Source of the DNA: Pasteurellaceae bacterium Orientalotternb1
Lineage (GTDB): Bacteria > Pseudomonadota > Gammaproteobacteria > Enterobacterales > Pasteurellaceae
DNA length: 64,000 bases
Direction: 5' to 3'
Assembly: GCA_011455275.1 (NCBI GenBank)
Contig: CP015028.1
Location: forward strand, 248,001 to 312,000
Shown here: positions 45,636 through 55,386 of the stretch, piece after piece
How the letters are laid out: each line of letters begins with the position of its first letter
Position numbering within the stretch: position 1 is the first letter of the stretch
Position numbers and translations under genes: made by a program
Notes under the pieces: model-generated
The model's input: the letters and a program-made list of their open reading frames with translations, nothing else
Database searches by the model: none
Told to the model about the DNA's origin: nothing

Positions 45636-46223
45636 ATGAAAAAAGGACTGATTTTATTACTGCTTGCTTGCTCGTCTGCCAGTTGGGCATTTTCCCAACA
45701 AGATCTGATTCAAACCTTGCAACAACCAGAAAGTGTGCAAGGAGAATTTATCCAGCAGCGTTTTTTGAAAAATTTACCGAAGCCGATTACGACCTCTGGC
45801 ACGTTTGTGTTACGCAAAAATGCGGGGCTACTGTGGCAGATGAAAACGCCGTTTGCCAGTGATGTACGAGTGCGGCAAGACGGTATTATGCAGTGGAACG
45901 GTTCGCAATGGGTGGAAAATGCGAAAGTGGGGCAATCGCAGCAAATCAGCCTATTTTTAGGGCTGCTGTCGGGCGATGTGACAGCGTTACAGTCGCAATT
46001 TGATCTCACTTTGTCGGGCAAGGCAGAAAGTTGGCAGCTCACACTTACTCCAACGAGCTTGCTGATGAAACAGATTTTTAACCAGATCGAATTAAAAGGC
46101 GATAATGTGGTGAAAAGCATCGAACTGCACGAAAAACAGGGCGATCGTACCCTAATTCAGTTGCAAAATAGTCGCCAAAACCAACCGCTTGCGGCATTTG
46201 CTCAAGCGGCGTTAGCGTTGTAA
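45636..46223 (+). CDS. LolA-family outer-membrane carrier protein (ApeL-like)
   Basis: 195 aa with a signal peptide (MKKGLILLLLACSSASWA) and a LolA-like beta-sheet fold: VQGEFIQQRFLKNLPKPITTSG, FVLRKNAGLLWQMKTPF and QISLFLGLLSGD. LolA carries lipoproteins through the periplasm; in APE clusters this relative probably ferries the pigment-lipid to the outer membrane. Directly followed by the exporter gene. Confidence 0.86.
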   Translation: MKKGLILLLLACSSASWAFSQQDLIQTLQQPESVQGEFIQQRFLKNLPKPITTSGTFVLRKNAGLLWQMKTPFASDVRVRQDGIMQWNGSQWVENAKVGQSQQISLFLGLLSGDVTALQSQFDLTLSGKAESWQLTLTPTSLLMKQIFNQIELKGDNVVKSIELHEKQGDRTLIQLQNSRQNQPLAAFAQAALAL

Positions 46224-46228
46224 AAAGA

Positions 46229-48492
46229 ATGAAAAAACTGACTGCTTGTCGCTGGCTTTATGCCCTGTTTCTGCTTGTGGTTGGCTTTTTTTTAGTCGGC
46301 AATTTGAGCCATATTCAAACAGATTTACACGCGTTATTGCCCGAAGAACAGCATTGGAATGCGGCACAGCAAGCGGCAGATAAACATCAAGAGCAGCAAC
46401 TAGCCCAACAAATTGTGGCGTTGGTGGGGCATTCGGATGCCCAGCAAGCCTTTCAGCTCGCCCAAAATATCAGCCAACAATGGCAAACAAGCGGGTTGTT
46501 TTCGCAGATAGATAGCCACACGCAGCCTGATCTTGCGGTATTACGCCAACAAATTCAACAAGTTAGCCTTGCAACCTTGCCAGAAGCTGTTCGCCAGCAA
46601 CTCCTTCAGCAACCAAGCCACTATTTTCAGCAATATGCCGAACAGCTTATTGCTCCTTTCTCCGCCCGAATTTACTTTCTTTTGAGCAAGACCCGTTTGG
46701 CTTTGGGCGGTTTGCGTTAAATGCCGCCCAAAAAATGCAGTGGGACAGCCAAACGGGAATGGTCTATCTGCCACAAGCTGATCGCACTTGGGTGCTACTG
46801 CGAGGCGTGCTGACGGCTTCCGATGTGATGGTACAGCAATCAACTTTACTCGACTTACTTTCGCAAAATCAACAAGTTACCGCACAAACGCAAGGGCAAT
46901 TTTTAGCCGCGGGATCGGCGATTTTTGCCGCTCACGCCAAGCAAGCGGCAGAAAAAGAGAGCCTACTGATGAGCGGGGTGGGTATTTCGCTCACACTATT
47001 ACTGCTGTTTGGTGTGTTCCGCTCGCTGCGTGTGCTGTGGTTGTTTTTGCCAATTGGTATCGGAATGGCGGTGGGCGTAGCGGCAACCATCGCTTCCTTC
47101 GGACAAATTCATATTTTGACGCTGGTGGTCGGTACCAGTTTGATTGGGGTGCTGATTGATTTCCCGCTGCATTGGCTTAGTAGTGCGTTGTTTACGCCGC
47201 AATGGCAGCCGCAACAGGCGATGAACCGCTTACGTAAAAGCTTTCTGATTAGCCTGATTGTCACCCTGCTCGGCTACGGTTTACTTGGTTTTACCGCTTT
47301 ACCCGTGCTGAAACAGACCGCTCTGTTCTCTGCGGCGGCATTGGTGGCGGCGATGTTAGCGACTTTACTCTATTTACCGCCCGTTTTTCAGCGTTATTCG
47401 GCTTACAAGCGGTCAGTTCCGAGCAAAATTTTGCAAATCACGCTACCGAAAAAAATGGCGTGGCTGCTAACGGTGGTATCAGCCGTTTTAGTGGGCGTGG
47501 GGCTATCCAAAAGTCAATGGCAAGACGATATTCGCCAATGGGTTGCGATGCCGCCTGAGTTGATGCAACAACTGCAGCAGATTGGCGAGCTGACGGGAAT
47601 GGATTTCGGCAGCCAATATTTTCTGCTGATCGCGGAAAGCGATCAGGCATTACTTGAGAAAAGCCAAGCAATCAGTGAAAAATTGACCGCTCTTCAGGCT
47701 CAGCAGCGGATCGAAAAATTCCAATCGCTGAATCAATGGCTACTGACCGAAACCCAGCAGACCCAATTCGCCCAGCAGCTTGTCGAACGGCTTAAACCCA
47801 GCGATTATCAGCCGTTACTGGAACTTGGCTTGCCATTGGCATTATTTGAACATTCGCAAAAAAATCTGCGAAACCGACCGCTTGTGAGCCTGCAACACGC
47901 CTTACAAACGCAAATCGGGCAGGCGTGGCAGCCGCTGTATCTTGGCGAAATTCAGTCGCAGCAAGTGGCGGCGGTGATCAGGGTTAGCGGCGTGCAAAAT
48001 GCCGCAGAAATGCAGGCACTAGCCAATCATCGAGATATTTTCTGGCAAGACAAGCGGTCGCATTTGAACCGCACTTTTCAACAAACTCGTGATCAAGCCG
48101 CTTGGCTGAAACTGTTTTCGTTTGTGTTGGCGGGCGTGTTGTTGTGGCGATTATTTGGCGGGCGGGCGACACTTAAAATGTTACTGGTGCCGCTAATAGC
48201 GATGGTGTACGTGGTGGCGATTTTGGGCTATTTAAATGTGCCGATCGGCTTGTTTACGATGTTCGGGCTGCTGCTGGTTTCCGCCATCAGTATTGATTAT
48301 ACCGCCTATTTACATACCGCCCCCGAAGCCTTGGCGGACAAGCGAAAAGCCGTGCAGCTGGCGGCAGCAACGACAATGATTTCTTTTGTCTTACTTAGTG
48401 TTAGCAGCACTCCAGCGGTTGCAACCTTTGGCTTGAGCGTCAGCTTAGGCGTGGGGCTAAGCCTGCTGTTTAGTATCAAATTTTTCAAATAA
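46229..48492 (+). pseudogene. MMPL/RND-family exporter of aryl polyene, frameshifted (ApeM-like)
   Basis: Inner-membrane exporter expected to pump the pigment into the periplasm. The first frame covers 163 codons and ends at 46720, whereas the second frame continues the same protein: PNLLSFEQDPFGFGRFALNA, then MQWDSQTGMVYLPQ, through transmembrane blocks (GISLTLLLLFGVFRSL, ISIDYTAYLHTAPEAL). Adding one C in the run at 46665-46667 joins both into 754 residues, the expected size. So a single base is missing. An uptake signal is embedded near 47405-47415. Confidence 0.88.
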
Positions 48493-48504
48493 TTGGAGCA
48501 AAAA

Positions 48505-49743
48505 ATGGATACACAATTTGATGTGGTGATTATTGGTGCAGGTCCGTCTGGCTCGGTGTCTGCTTCGTTACTCAAACAAAAAGGGCTTAATGTATGCGTG
48601 CTAGAAAAGCAGCATTTTCCCCGTTTTGTGATTGGTGAAAGCTTGCTGCCGCACTGTATGGAAATTTTAGAAGCGGCGGGATTGGTTGATGCCGTGAACG
48701 CCGAGCCGAGTTTTCAGTTTAAAAATGGGGCGGCGTTCACTTGGGGTAATCGCTACACCTACTTTGATTTCACTGATAAATTCACCGCAGGGCCAGGGAC
48801 AACCTTCCAAGTTCGCCGTGGTATTTTCGATAAAATTCTGATCGATGAAACCGTTAAAAAAGGCGTGGAAGTTCGCTTCGGACACGAAGTCACTGCCTTG
48901 GATAATCAAGGGGAAAGTGCGGTGCTGCAAGTGCAAACGGAACAGGGCGAAAACTATACGCTCACCGCCCGCTTTGTTCTAGATGCGAGCGGCTACGGGC
49001 GAGTGTTGCCACGCTTGCTGGATTTGGAAACGCCATCGCATTTGCCAGCTCGTCTTGCACATTTCACCCATATTGATGACAACATCAGCGATCCTGATTT
49101 TGACCGCAATAAAATTTTGATCACCACTCACCCAGAGCATCGCAATGTGTGGCTGTGGTTGATTCCATTTGCGGATAATCGCTGCTCCATCGGTGTAGTC
49201 GGCTTGCCAGAGGTGTTGGCAGGCGAAAGCGAAATCGTGTTGAAAAAATTTGCGTTGGAATGCCCGATGCTCAATCGCATTCTTGCTAATGCCAACTGGC
49301 AAAACGAGTTCCCATTCCGCAACATTCAGGGCTATTCAGCCAACGTCAAAGCCTTGCACGGCAAGCATTTTGCGTTGCTTGGCAATGCAGCTGAATTCCT
49401 TGACCCTGTGTTCTCATCGGGTGTTACCATCGCACTTCATTCCGCACAACTTGCGGCTGAATTGGTGGCTCGCCAACTCAACGGACAAGCGGTCGATTGG
49501 CAGCAAGAATTTGCAAATCCATTGATGGTCGGCGTAAATGCGTTTCGCACCTATGTGAATGGGTGGTATGATTGCAGCTTCCAAGATGTGATTTACGCCC
49601 GCAATCCGCAGCCAGAAATTCGCCAAATGCTTTCCTCTATTCTTGCGGGCTATGCGTGGGATGAAAATAATCCCTTTGTTGCGAAATCAGAAAAACGGCT
49701 TAAAGCCCTTGCAGAATTGTGTGGCACTGCAACACAGGATTAA
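48505..49743 (+). CDS. FAD-dependent oxidoreductase (tryptophan halogenase/GGR-like)
   Basis: 412-residue flavoprotein. FDVVIIGAGPSGSVSASLLKQ is the FAD-binding motif; the CVLEKQHFPRFVIGESLLPH loop and LLGNAAEFLDPVFSSGV are typical of the geranylgeranyl-reductase/halogenase group. The halogenase WxWxIP motif is not obvious; WLWLIPFADNR is the nearest. Many APE and flexirubin clusters have such an enzyme, perhaps for ring oxidation or halogenation. GGAG precedes the ATG at 48505; an upstream TTG would overlap it. Last gene of the cluster. Confidence 0.85.
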   Translation: MDTQFDVVIIGAGPSGSVSASLLKQKGLNVCVLEKQHFPRFVIGESLLPHCMEILEAAGLVDAVNAEPSFQFKNGAAFTWGNRYTYFDFTDKFTAGPGTTFQVRRGIFDKILIDETVKKGVEVRFGHEVTALDNQGESAVLQVQTEQGENYTLTARFVLDASGYGRVLPRLLDLETPSHLPARLAHFTHIDDNISDPDFDRNKILITTHPEHRNVWLWLIPFADNRCSIGVVGLPEVLAGESEIVLKKFALECPMLNRILANANWQNEFPFRNIQGYSANVKALHGKHFALLGNAAEFLDPVFSSGVTIALHSAQLAAELVARQLNGQAVDWQQEFANPLMVGVNAFRTYVNGWYDCSFQDVIYARNPQPEIRQMLSSILAGYAWDENNPFVAKSEKRLKALAELCGTATQD

Positions 49744-49760
49744 TTTAAAAGAGAAAAACT

Positions 49761-50789
49761 ATGTCAAAACCAATTGTATTTAGTGGCGTTCAGCCTTCGG
49801 GCGAATTGAGTTTAGGTAATTATTTAGGGGCGTTACGCCAATGGACTAAAATGCAGGATGATTACGACTGCTTGTTCTGTATTGTCGATCTGCACGCAAT
49901 CACCGTTCGCCAAGATCCCGAAGCGTTACGTAAAGCGACTTTAGACACCCTTGCGATCTACCTCGCTTGCGGCATTGACCCTAATAAAAGTACGATTTTT
50001 ATTCAGTCACACGTGCCAGAACATTCGCAATTAGCGTGGATCTTGAACTGCTACACCTATTTCGGCGAAATGGGGCGAATGACCCAATTTAAAGACAAAT
50101 CCGCTCGCCACGAAGACAACGTGAACGTCGGTTTATTCACCTACCCTGTGCTGATGGCGGCGGATATTTTGCTCTATCAAGCCAACCAAGTACCTGTAGG
50201 CGATGACCAAAAACAGCATCTTGAAATCACCCGTGATATTGCTAACCGTTTCAATGCGTTGTACGGCAAAAAAGATGCGGAGGGCAATGTTACCGACAGT
50301 ATTTTTGCGGTGCCAGAGGTGTTTATCGCCAAAACAGGGGCGAGAATTATGTCTCTGCTTGAGCCAACCAAAAAGATGTCAAAATCGGACGACAACCGCA
50401 ATAATGTGATCGGTTTATTGGAAGATCCAAAATCGGTGGCGAAAAAAATTAAACGAGCAATGACCGACGGCGATGAGCCACCTGTAGTACGTTATGATGT
50501 GCAAAACAAACCAGGTGTGTCGAATTTGTTGGATATTTTGGCGAGTGTAACGGGCAAAACTATTGTTGAGCTTGAAGCAGAATTTGAAGGCAAAATGTAT
50601 GGTCATCTTAAAACGGCTGTTGCCGATGAAGTGTCTGCGATGCTCACCCAGCTGCAAGAACGCTACCATCATTTCCGCAACGATGAAGTTTTGCTCGAAA
50701 AAATCTATCGTGAAGGGGCAGAAAAAGCGAGAGTCAAAGCCCAAGCGACCTTGCAACAAGTCTATCAAGCGGTAGGATTCGTTGCCTAA
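49761..50789 (+). CDS. trpS: Tryptophanyl-tRNA synthetase
   Basis: Class I aminoacyl-tRNA synthetase (342 aa) charging tRNA-Trp. [21 protein letters not shown] holds the HIGH-like region, [13 protein letters not shown] the tryptophan pocket, and KKMSKSDDN the KMSKS loop. It lies only 18 bp behind the pigment cluster and marks the return to core genes. A strong terminator follows. Confidence 0.97.
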   Translation: MSKPIVFSGVQPSGELSLGNYLGALRQWTKMQDDYDCLFCIVDLHAITVRQDPEALRKATLDTLAIYLACGIDPNKSTIFIQSHVPEHSQLAWILNCYTYFGEMGRMTQFKDKSARHEDNVNVGLFTYPVLMAADILLYQANQVPVGDDQKQHLEITRDIANRFNALYGKKDAEGNVTDSIFAVPEVFIAKTGARIMSLLEPTKKMSKSDDNRNNVIGLLEDPKSVAKKIKRAMTDGDEPPVVRYDVQNKPGVSNLLDILASVTGKTIVELEAEFEGKMYGHLKTAVADEVSAMLTQLQERYHHFRNDEVLLEKIYREGAEKARVKAQATLQQVYQAVGFVA

Positions 50790-50800
50790 TTTGCAAATGA

Positions 50801-50838
50801 AAAGCGAGATAATCTGATGAGGATTATCTCGCTTTTTG
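50801..50838. terminator. Bidirectional terminator between trpS and ffh
   Basis: AAAGCGAGATAATC (50801-50814) pairs with GATTATCTCGCTTT (50822-50835), flanked by T-rich sequence on the right and A-rich on the left. It serves the two convergent genes. Confidence 0.88.
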
Positions 50839-50855
50839 CTAGGAATCTGACGGCG

Positions 50856-52244
50856 TTACTTCCGCCCAAACATTCCGCCTAAGCCGCCCATTCCACCAAA
50901 ACCGCCCATCATTCCTTTCATTCCACGCATCATTTTCGCCATACCGCCTTTCCGCATTTTTTTCATCATTCGTTGCATTTCATCGAACTGTTTGAGCAGT
51001 TTGTTCACGTCTTGCACCTGCGTGCCAGAGCCGAGAGCAATACGGCGGCGGCGTGAGCCTTTGATGATGTCGGGGTTCGCACGTTCTTTGAGCGTCATTG
51101 AATTGATGATCGCTTCCATTTTGATGAACATTTTGTCATCAACCTGATTTTTGACGTGGTCAGGCAAATTTTTCGCCCCAGGCAGTTTGTCTAACATCGA
51201 CATCATTCCGCCCATTTTTTTCATTTCGACCAGCTGTTCACGGAAATCGTCCAAGGTGAAATCATCGCCTTTTTTGAATTTCGCCGCCATTTTTTCCGCT
51301 TTTTCCTGATCGACCGAGCGTTGCAAATCTTCAATCAACGACAGCACATCGCCCATTCCCAAAATGCGAGAAGCGATACGATCTGGGTGGAACGGCTCAA
51401 GGGCATCGGTTTTCTCGCCCACCCCCAAGAATTTAATCGGTTTACCCGTAATTTGACGGATAGACAATGCCGCACCGCCACGGGCATCGCCATCGACTTT
51501 GGTCAAAATCACCCCCGTTAATGGCAGGGCTTCGTTAAAGGCTTTGGCGGTGTTCGCCGCATCTTGACCTGTCATTGCGTCCACGGTGAACAAGGTTTCG
51601 ATTGGGTTTAACACGGCGTGGATTTGTTGGATTTCGTCCATCATCTCGCCATCAACGTGTAAGCGACCTGCAGTATCAACAATCAACACATCAAAGAAAT
51701 TGAGTTTGGCGTGTTTCAACGCATTTTCAGCAATCTCAACGGGTTTTTGGCTGGTTTCCGTTGGGAAGAAATCGACTTTCAAGGCTTCCGCTAAAGTTTG
51801 AAGCTGTTTGATCGCCGCAGGGCGGTAAACGTCCGCTGACACCACCAACACCTTTTTCTTGTGGCGTTCTTTCAAAAATTTCGCCAACTTACCGACCGAG
51901 GTCGTTTTCCCCGCCCCTTGCAAACCTGCCATTAAAATGACCGCTGGCGGTTGAGTGGCAAGGTTTAAGCCTTCGTTCGCCTCACCCATCGCTTTTTCGA
52001 GTTCCGCCTGCACAATTTTGAGAAACTCTTGCCCAGGGGTGAGGCTCTTATTGACTTCTTCGCCAATCGCCCGTTCTTTGACTTTGTTGATAAATTCACG
52101 CACCACAGGCAGGGCAACGTCTGCTTCCAGCAACGCCATTCGCACTTCACGCAGGGTGTCTTTGATATTGTCTTCGGTTAAACGCCCTTTGCCTGTAATG
52201 TTTTTCAGGGTTTTGGATAGTCTATCGGATAGGTTCTCAAACAT
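50856..52244 (-). CDS. ffh: Signal recognition particle protein Ffh
   Basis: SRP54 homologue (462 aa) that binds 4.5S RNA and signal sequences for co-translational membrane targeting. N domain from MFENLSDRLSKTLKN; G domain with GLQGAGKTTSVGKLAKFL, DTAGRLHVDGEMMDE, TKVDGDARGGAAL; the C-terminal M domain has GSGTQVQDVNKLLKQF and a methionine/glycine-rich tail. The frame runs upstream to 52307, but the ATG at 52244 matches the family start. Confidence 0.96.
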   Translation of the reverse strand: MFENLSDRLSKTLKNITGKGRLTEDNIKDTLREVRMALLEADVALPVVREFINKVKERAIGEEVNKSLTPGQEFLKIVQAELEKAMGEANEGLNLATQPPAVILMAGLQGAGKTTSVGKLAKFLKERHKKKVLVVSADVYRPAAIKQLQTLAEALKVDFFPTETSQKPVEIAENALKHAKLNFFDVLIVDTAGRLHVDGEMMDEIQQIHAVLNPIETLFTVDAMTGQDAANTAKAFNEALPLTGVILTKVDGDARGGAALSIRQITGKPIKFLGVGEKTDALEPFHPDRIASRILGMGDVLSLIEDLQRSVDQEKAEKMAAKFKKGDDFTLDDFREQLVEMKKMGGMMSMLDKLPGAKNLPDHVKNQVDDKMFIKMEAIINSMTLKERANPDIIKGSRRRRIALGSGTQVQDVNKLLKQFDEMQRMMKKMRKGGMAKMMRGMKGMMGGFGGMGGLGGMFGRK

Positions 52245-52361
52245 AGTTTTCTCTTTTGCAAAATTTTCTCGTAATCTGACCGCTTGTTGGCGGAAATTGT
52301 TGGGCATTATACAAAAAAATCGGCTAAAATTCGGCGAAATTTCTTCAACGAGAGCAAAATG

Positions 52362-52805
52362 ATGAGTAAATCGATCTGTATTATTACGGGCAGCACCTTA
52401 GGTGGAGCGGAATATATCGCAGACAATCTCAACGAGGTGTTGAGCGGGCAAGGGTTTGCGGTGGCGTTGTTTAACAATGCCGAATTGAGCGATATTCAAC
52501 ATCAGCCGCATTTGTTGGTGGTCAGTTCTACGCACGGAGCAGGCGAATTGCCCGATAATATCAAACCGTTATTTGAAGCCATTGAGACCGAAAAACCTGA
52601 TTTAAGCGGTATGAAATTTGCGGTGATTGGGCTTGGCAGTTCCGACTACGATACTTTTTGCAATGCGGTAAATATTATCGAAACCCAACTCACCACTTGC
52701 GGAGCAAGCCAAATGTGCGAGTCTTTACGGATTGATGCGGCAACTAATTTTGACCACGACGGTTCGGCGGAAGAGTGGCTGCCAAGTTTCACCGAGAAAC
52801 TGTAA
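52362..52805 (+). CDS. mioC: Flavodoxin-like protein MioC
   Basis: 147-residue FMN-binding flavodoxin relative. CIITGSTLGGAEYIADNL is the FMN phosphate loop and SSTHGAGELPDNIKPLFEAI with GLGSSDYDTFCNAV the flavin-contact loops, all matching E. coli MioC, which helps biotin synthase electron transfer. ATG at 52359 or 52362 follows GAGAGC. In E. coli mioC abuts oriC; here the candidate origin lies 32 kb away. Confidence 0.88.
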   Translation: MSKSICIITGSTLGGAEYIADNLNEVLSGQGFAVALFNNAELSDIQHQPHLLVVSSTHGAGELPDNIKPLFEAIETEKPDLSGMKFAVIGLGSSDYDTFCNAVNIIETQLTTCGASQMCESLRIDAATNFDHDGSAEEWLPSFTEKL

Positions 52806-53648
52806 ATGAAAGTCGGATTGGTGTTAGAAGGTGGAGCAATGCGGGGAATGTTCACCGCAGGTGTGCTGGATGTGTTTCTGGATGAAAACATTCAGATTGA
52901 CGGTATTGTGAGCGTTTCTGCGGGGGCATTGTTTGGGGTGAATTTTCCGTCTCAACAGAAAGGACGGGCGTTGCGTTATAACAAACAGTTTTTGGGCGAT
53001 AAACGTTATATCGGCTGGCACAGTTTGCTTACAACAGGCAATATTGTGAATAAAGTGTTTGCTTTCTACGAACTCCCTTTCGTACACGATGTGTTTGATA
53101 ATGCCACCTTCAAACAATCAGGAATCGATTTTTACGCCACCGTCACCAATGTGGAAACAGGGTTGGCGGAATACATCAAAATCACTGATCCGTTCGCCCA
53201 AATAGAAGTGTTGCGTGCCACCTCTGCGATGCCTTATGTCTCACAATTTGTTGAAATTGAAGGCAAAAAATATCTTGATGGCGGCATTGCGGACAGCATT
53301 CCGCTGACATTTTGCCAATCGCTCGGCTTTGACAAAATCATTGTCGTACTCACCCGCCCTTTTGATTACCGTAAACCCCCAAGCAATCCATTGCTAAGCA
53401 AACTGTTTTATCATCGCTATCCTAATTTGATTCACACCTTGCAAAATCGTTATCGTGAATATAATCAGCAAGTTGAAAAAGTGATCGCAGAACGTGAAAA
53501 AGGCACTATTTTCGTGCTTCGCCCCTCGCAAACGTTGCCGATTAAGCGGATTGAAAAAGATTTGAACAAAATTCAAGCAATGTACGATTTGGGCGTAGCA
53601 GATGCAACTCGTGAAATGCCAGCTCTCCAAGCGTACTTGGCTACCTAA
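52806..53648 (+). CDS. Patatin-like phospholipase family protein
   Basis: 280-residue predicted lipid hydrolase. The oxyanion part is LVLEGGAMRGMFTAGVLD, the nucleophile Ser38 lies in IVSVSAGALFG, and the Asp is in the DGG motif YLDGGIADSIP. The usual GXSXG is SVSAG, with Ser in place of the first Gly. It starts right after the mioC stop, so the two are probably co-transcribed. Related to the YjjU group by size. Confidence 0.86.
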   Translation: MKVGLVLEGGAMRGMFTAGVLDVFLDENIQIDGIVSVSAGALFGVNFPSQQKGRALRYNKQFLGDKRYIGWHSLLTTGNIVNKVFAFYELPFVHDVFDNATFKQSGIDFYATVTNVETGLAEYIKITDPFAQIEVLRATSAMPYVSQFVEIEGKKYLDGGIADSIPLTFCQSLGFDKIIVVLTRPFDYRKPPSNPLLSKLFYHRYPNLIHTLQNRYREYNQQVEKVIAEREKGTIFVLRPSQTLPIKRIEKDLNKIQAMYDLGVADATREMPALQAYLAT

Positions 53649-53777
53649 CAAGCGGTCACTTCCTTGCAAAAATTTGCAAATAAAGTGCGATCAAGTCACC
53701 GCATTGGGAATGCAATATGAAAAAACCGATGAAATGTGCGAAAATAGCCAATCTTTATCGGACAATATGATGTTTTT

Positions 53778-54656
53778 ATGACTCACCAAACCTATCACTG
53801 GCCAAATCCACACGACCTATACCCAGATCGCAATGGCAAATCTTACCGTATGAAACGGCTGCGTTATCGTCTGCGTTCGCTGTGGCATTCTCCGTCCATT
53901 AAGCGTTTTGAAACCTTTATCAATCAATCACCACAACTGATACCGCTGCTTAATCAGCACCCGAGTTACAGTTACCCTGTGGCACACCGTTTTCTCGACA
54001 AGCGTTTTAACCGCCAGCAACGGTTGGCTGTAGTGTGTGAGAATTTGACTTTTCTGCCTGAAAAACTAGCGTCTTTAGGTTTACCGCCATTGTGGGAACA
54101 GCCAATGAACTTTGGTGAAGTGATCCCTGATTTTGAACTGTTTTTAGACATCAATCATCACCAAGCAATGGAAGGCTATTGGGCGTTAGAGCTGCGATAC
54201 AAACCAACGGGAGAAAACATCTATTTGCTCACCTTTGGCAAAGTGCAAAACGCATTATTGATTGCAGTGATCCAAGGGCCAAAAAGCGAACATTCGAAAG
54301 CATTAGTTAAACAGCTCACCAAAAAATGTCACGGTTTACGCCCTGCTTATTTAATGGTGGAAGCGATGAAAGCCTTGGCGAAAACCTTAGGCTACCAAAC
54401 GCTGCTTGGCATTCCGCAGAAATACCAAAACAAATCCCGCTTGATTCAGGCAAGCCGCTATGTGGTGGACTATGATGTGATTTTTTTGGAATCTGGCGGG
54501 AAGCTGGGCGAATATTGGCAATTGCCAACGGAATTCTCAATGAAAGAGCTCGAAAGCATTGCAAGCAATAAACGTTCAATGTATCGCAAACGCTATGCAA
54601 TGTTAGAACAGCTTGCTAGTTCGATGCAAAGCCAGTTGAATCTGACACAACTATAG
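53778..54656 (+). CDS. VirK/YbjX family protein (DUF535)
   Basis: 292-residue cytoplasmic protein. Features are the KRFETFINQSPQLIPLLNQHP start, FDFELFLDINHHQAMEG-like acidic/His segment and the tail SIASNKRSMYRKRYAMLEQL, all typical of VirK/YbjX, a family linked to membrane stress and virulence whose action is unknown. No cleavable signal. The upstream gap (53649-53777) holds an uptake signal. Confidence 0.8.
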   Translation: MTHQTYHWPNPHDLYPDRNGKSYRMKRLRYRLRSLWHSPSIKRFETFINQSPQLIPLLNQHPSYSYPVAHRFLDKRFNRQQRLAVVCENLTFLPEKLASLGLPPLWEQPMNFGEVIPDFELFLDINHHQAMEGYWALELRYKPTGENIYLLTFGKVQNALLIAVIQGPKSEHSKALVKQLTKKCHGLRPAYLMVEAMKALAKTLGYQTLLGIPQKYQNKSRLIQASRYVVDYDVIFLESGGKLGEYWQLPTEFSMKELESIASNKRSMYRKRYAMLEQLASSMQSQLNLTQL

Positions 54657-54974
54657 GCGTGTCCTGGCTATAACAAAATATGCCAAGTGGACTCATATTC
54701 CCTTGGCTCGTTCTACAAGCGGTTACTTCCGCTGAATATATTGCAAAAAAAGCAGGCACTATGTCCTGCTAAATGAACAAAATTTCAAAAGGAATGAAGA
54801 AAACTTCTCAAGTAGCGAATTGAAACAAATAAATCTTAAGAAAAACTTAAGCTGCGTTATTTTGAATCAATTTTGCGAAATTTCACAAAAGATCGTGGCA
54901 AGCACAGCAGAAAATGCTAGAATTGCGAGCTTTCAAAAGTTCCAGTTATCTATTTTTTAATTTTTAGGTCAGAT
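54657..54974. promoter_or_regulatory. Gap before secE with promoter and hairpin
   Basis: No gene in this 318-bp gap. A degenerate uptake signal (ACAAGCGGTTA) lies near 54716. A hairpin AGCAGG/CCTGCT at 54751-54770 is preceded by A7, so it would act as a terminator only for leftward transcription. An extended -10 (TGCTAGAAT, 54915-54923) with a weak -35 (GTGGCA, 54895-54900) at 17 bp is a likely secE-nusG promoter. The tRNA-Trp and tuf genes that precede secE in many relatives are absent. Confidence 0.55.
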
Positions 54975-55385
54975 ATGTCTAAAGAAATTCAACCAAAACA
55001 TCCTGAAACCGCAGAAAAAGGGGTGAAAAGTAAAGGGGCAAATATCGCCTTATGGGTATTAGCAATTGCATTTTTGTCGGTTGCTGCAGTTGGAAATGCA
55101 TACTTTGCCAGCCACTTTACTTTTGTTGTGCGAGTATTACTCTTAGTTGTGTTATTAGTGGGTGCCGTTGTTTTTGCCGCATTAACTAATCAAGGTCAAA
55201 AAGCAATCACCTTTATCAAAGAATCTCGCCACGAACTACGTAAAATTGTTTGGCCAACTCGCCAAGAATCAACCCAAACCACGTTAATTGTGGGAGCTGT
55301 GTGTGTTGTGGTTGCGTTGGCATTATGGGGAATCGATTCCATTATTGTTTCTGTGGTGACATTTTTAACAAATTTGAGGTTCTAA
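54975..55385 (+). CDS. secE: Preprotein translocase subunit SecE
   Basis: 136-residue inner-membrane protein of the SecYEG channel. Two hydrophobic helices near the N-terminus ([22 protein letters not shown] and [19 protein letters not shown]), then the conserved amphipathic segment [17 protein letters not shown] and a third helix. As in E. coli it has three helices. nusG follows one base later. Confidence 0.95.
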   Translation: MSKEIQPKHPETAEKGVKSKGANIALWVLAIAFLSVAAVGNAYFASHFTFVVRVLLLVVLLVGAVVFAALTNQGQKAITFIKESRHELRKIVWPTRQESTQTTLIVGAVCVVVALALWGIDSIIVSVVTFLTNLRF

Positions 55386-55386
55386 C

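Larger units (their letters stand above)
23353..49743 (+). other. Aryl-polyene / dialkylresorcinol hybrid biosynthetic gene cluster
   Basis: A 26-kb run of rightward genes, many overlapping by 1-16 bases. The APE set is: DUF3261 lipoprotein, ketosynthases, FabZ-like dehydratases, ketoreductase, ACPs, acyltransferases, AMP ligase, glycosyltransferase, thioesterase, LolA-like protein, MMPL exporter, FAD oxidoreductase. The DAR set at 29155-35170 is DarA, DarB, a small unknown, BtrH-like and ABC exporter genes. Non-pathway inserts are a Schlafen ATPase, rhuM remnant, Phd/VapC and lipoproteins. APE pigments are yellow, outer-membrane-bound antioxidants; joining them to dialkylresorcinol gives flexirubin-type pigments. 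The product is inferred from gene content. Confidence 0.88.

Noticed and set aside
46229-46720. A complete small protein upstream of the exporter
   Set aside because: Its last ten residues are frameshift nonsense, and the shifted frame continues the exporter sequence.
52359-52805. mioC as a marker of a nearby oriC
   Set aside because: No DnaA-box cluster or GATC cluster was seen around mioC; the origin-like block is at 20 kb instead.
54751-54770. tRNA-Trp or other tRNA before secE
   Set aside because: The hairpin there is only 6 bp with a seven- or eight-base loop and no cloverleaf; no tRNA is present in the gap.
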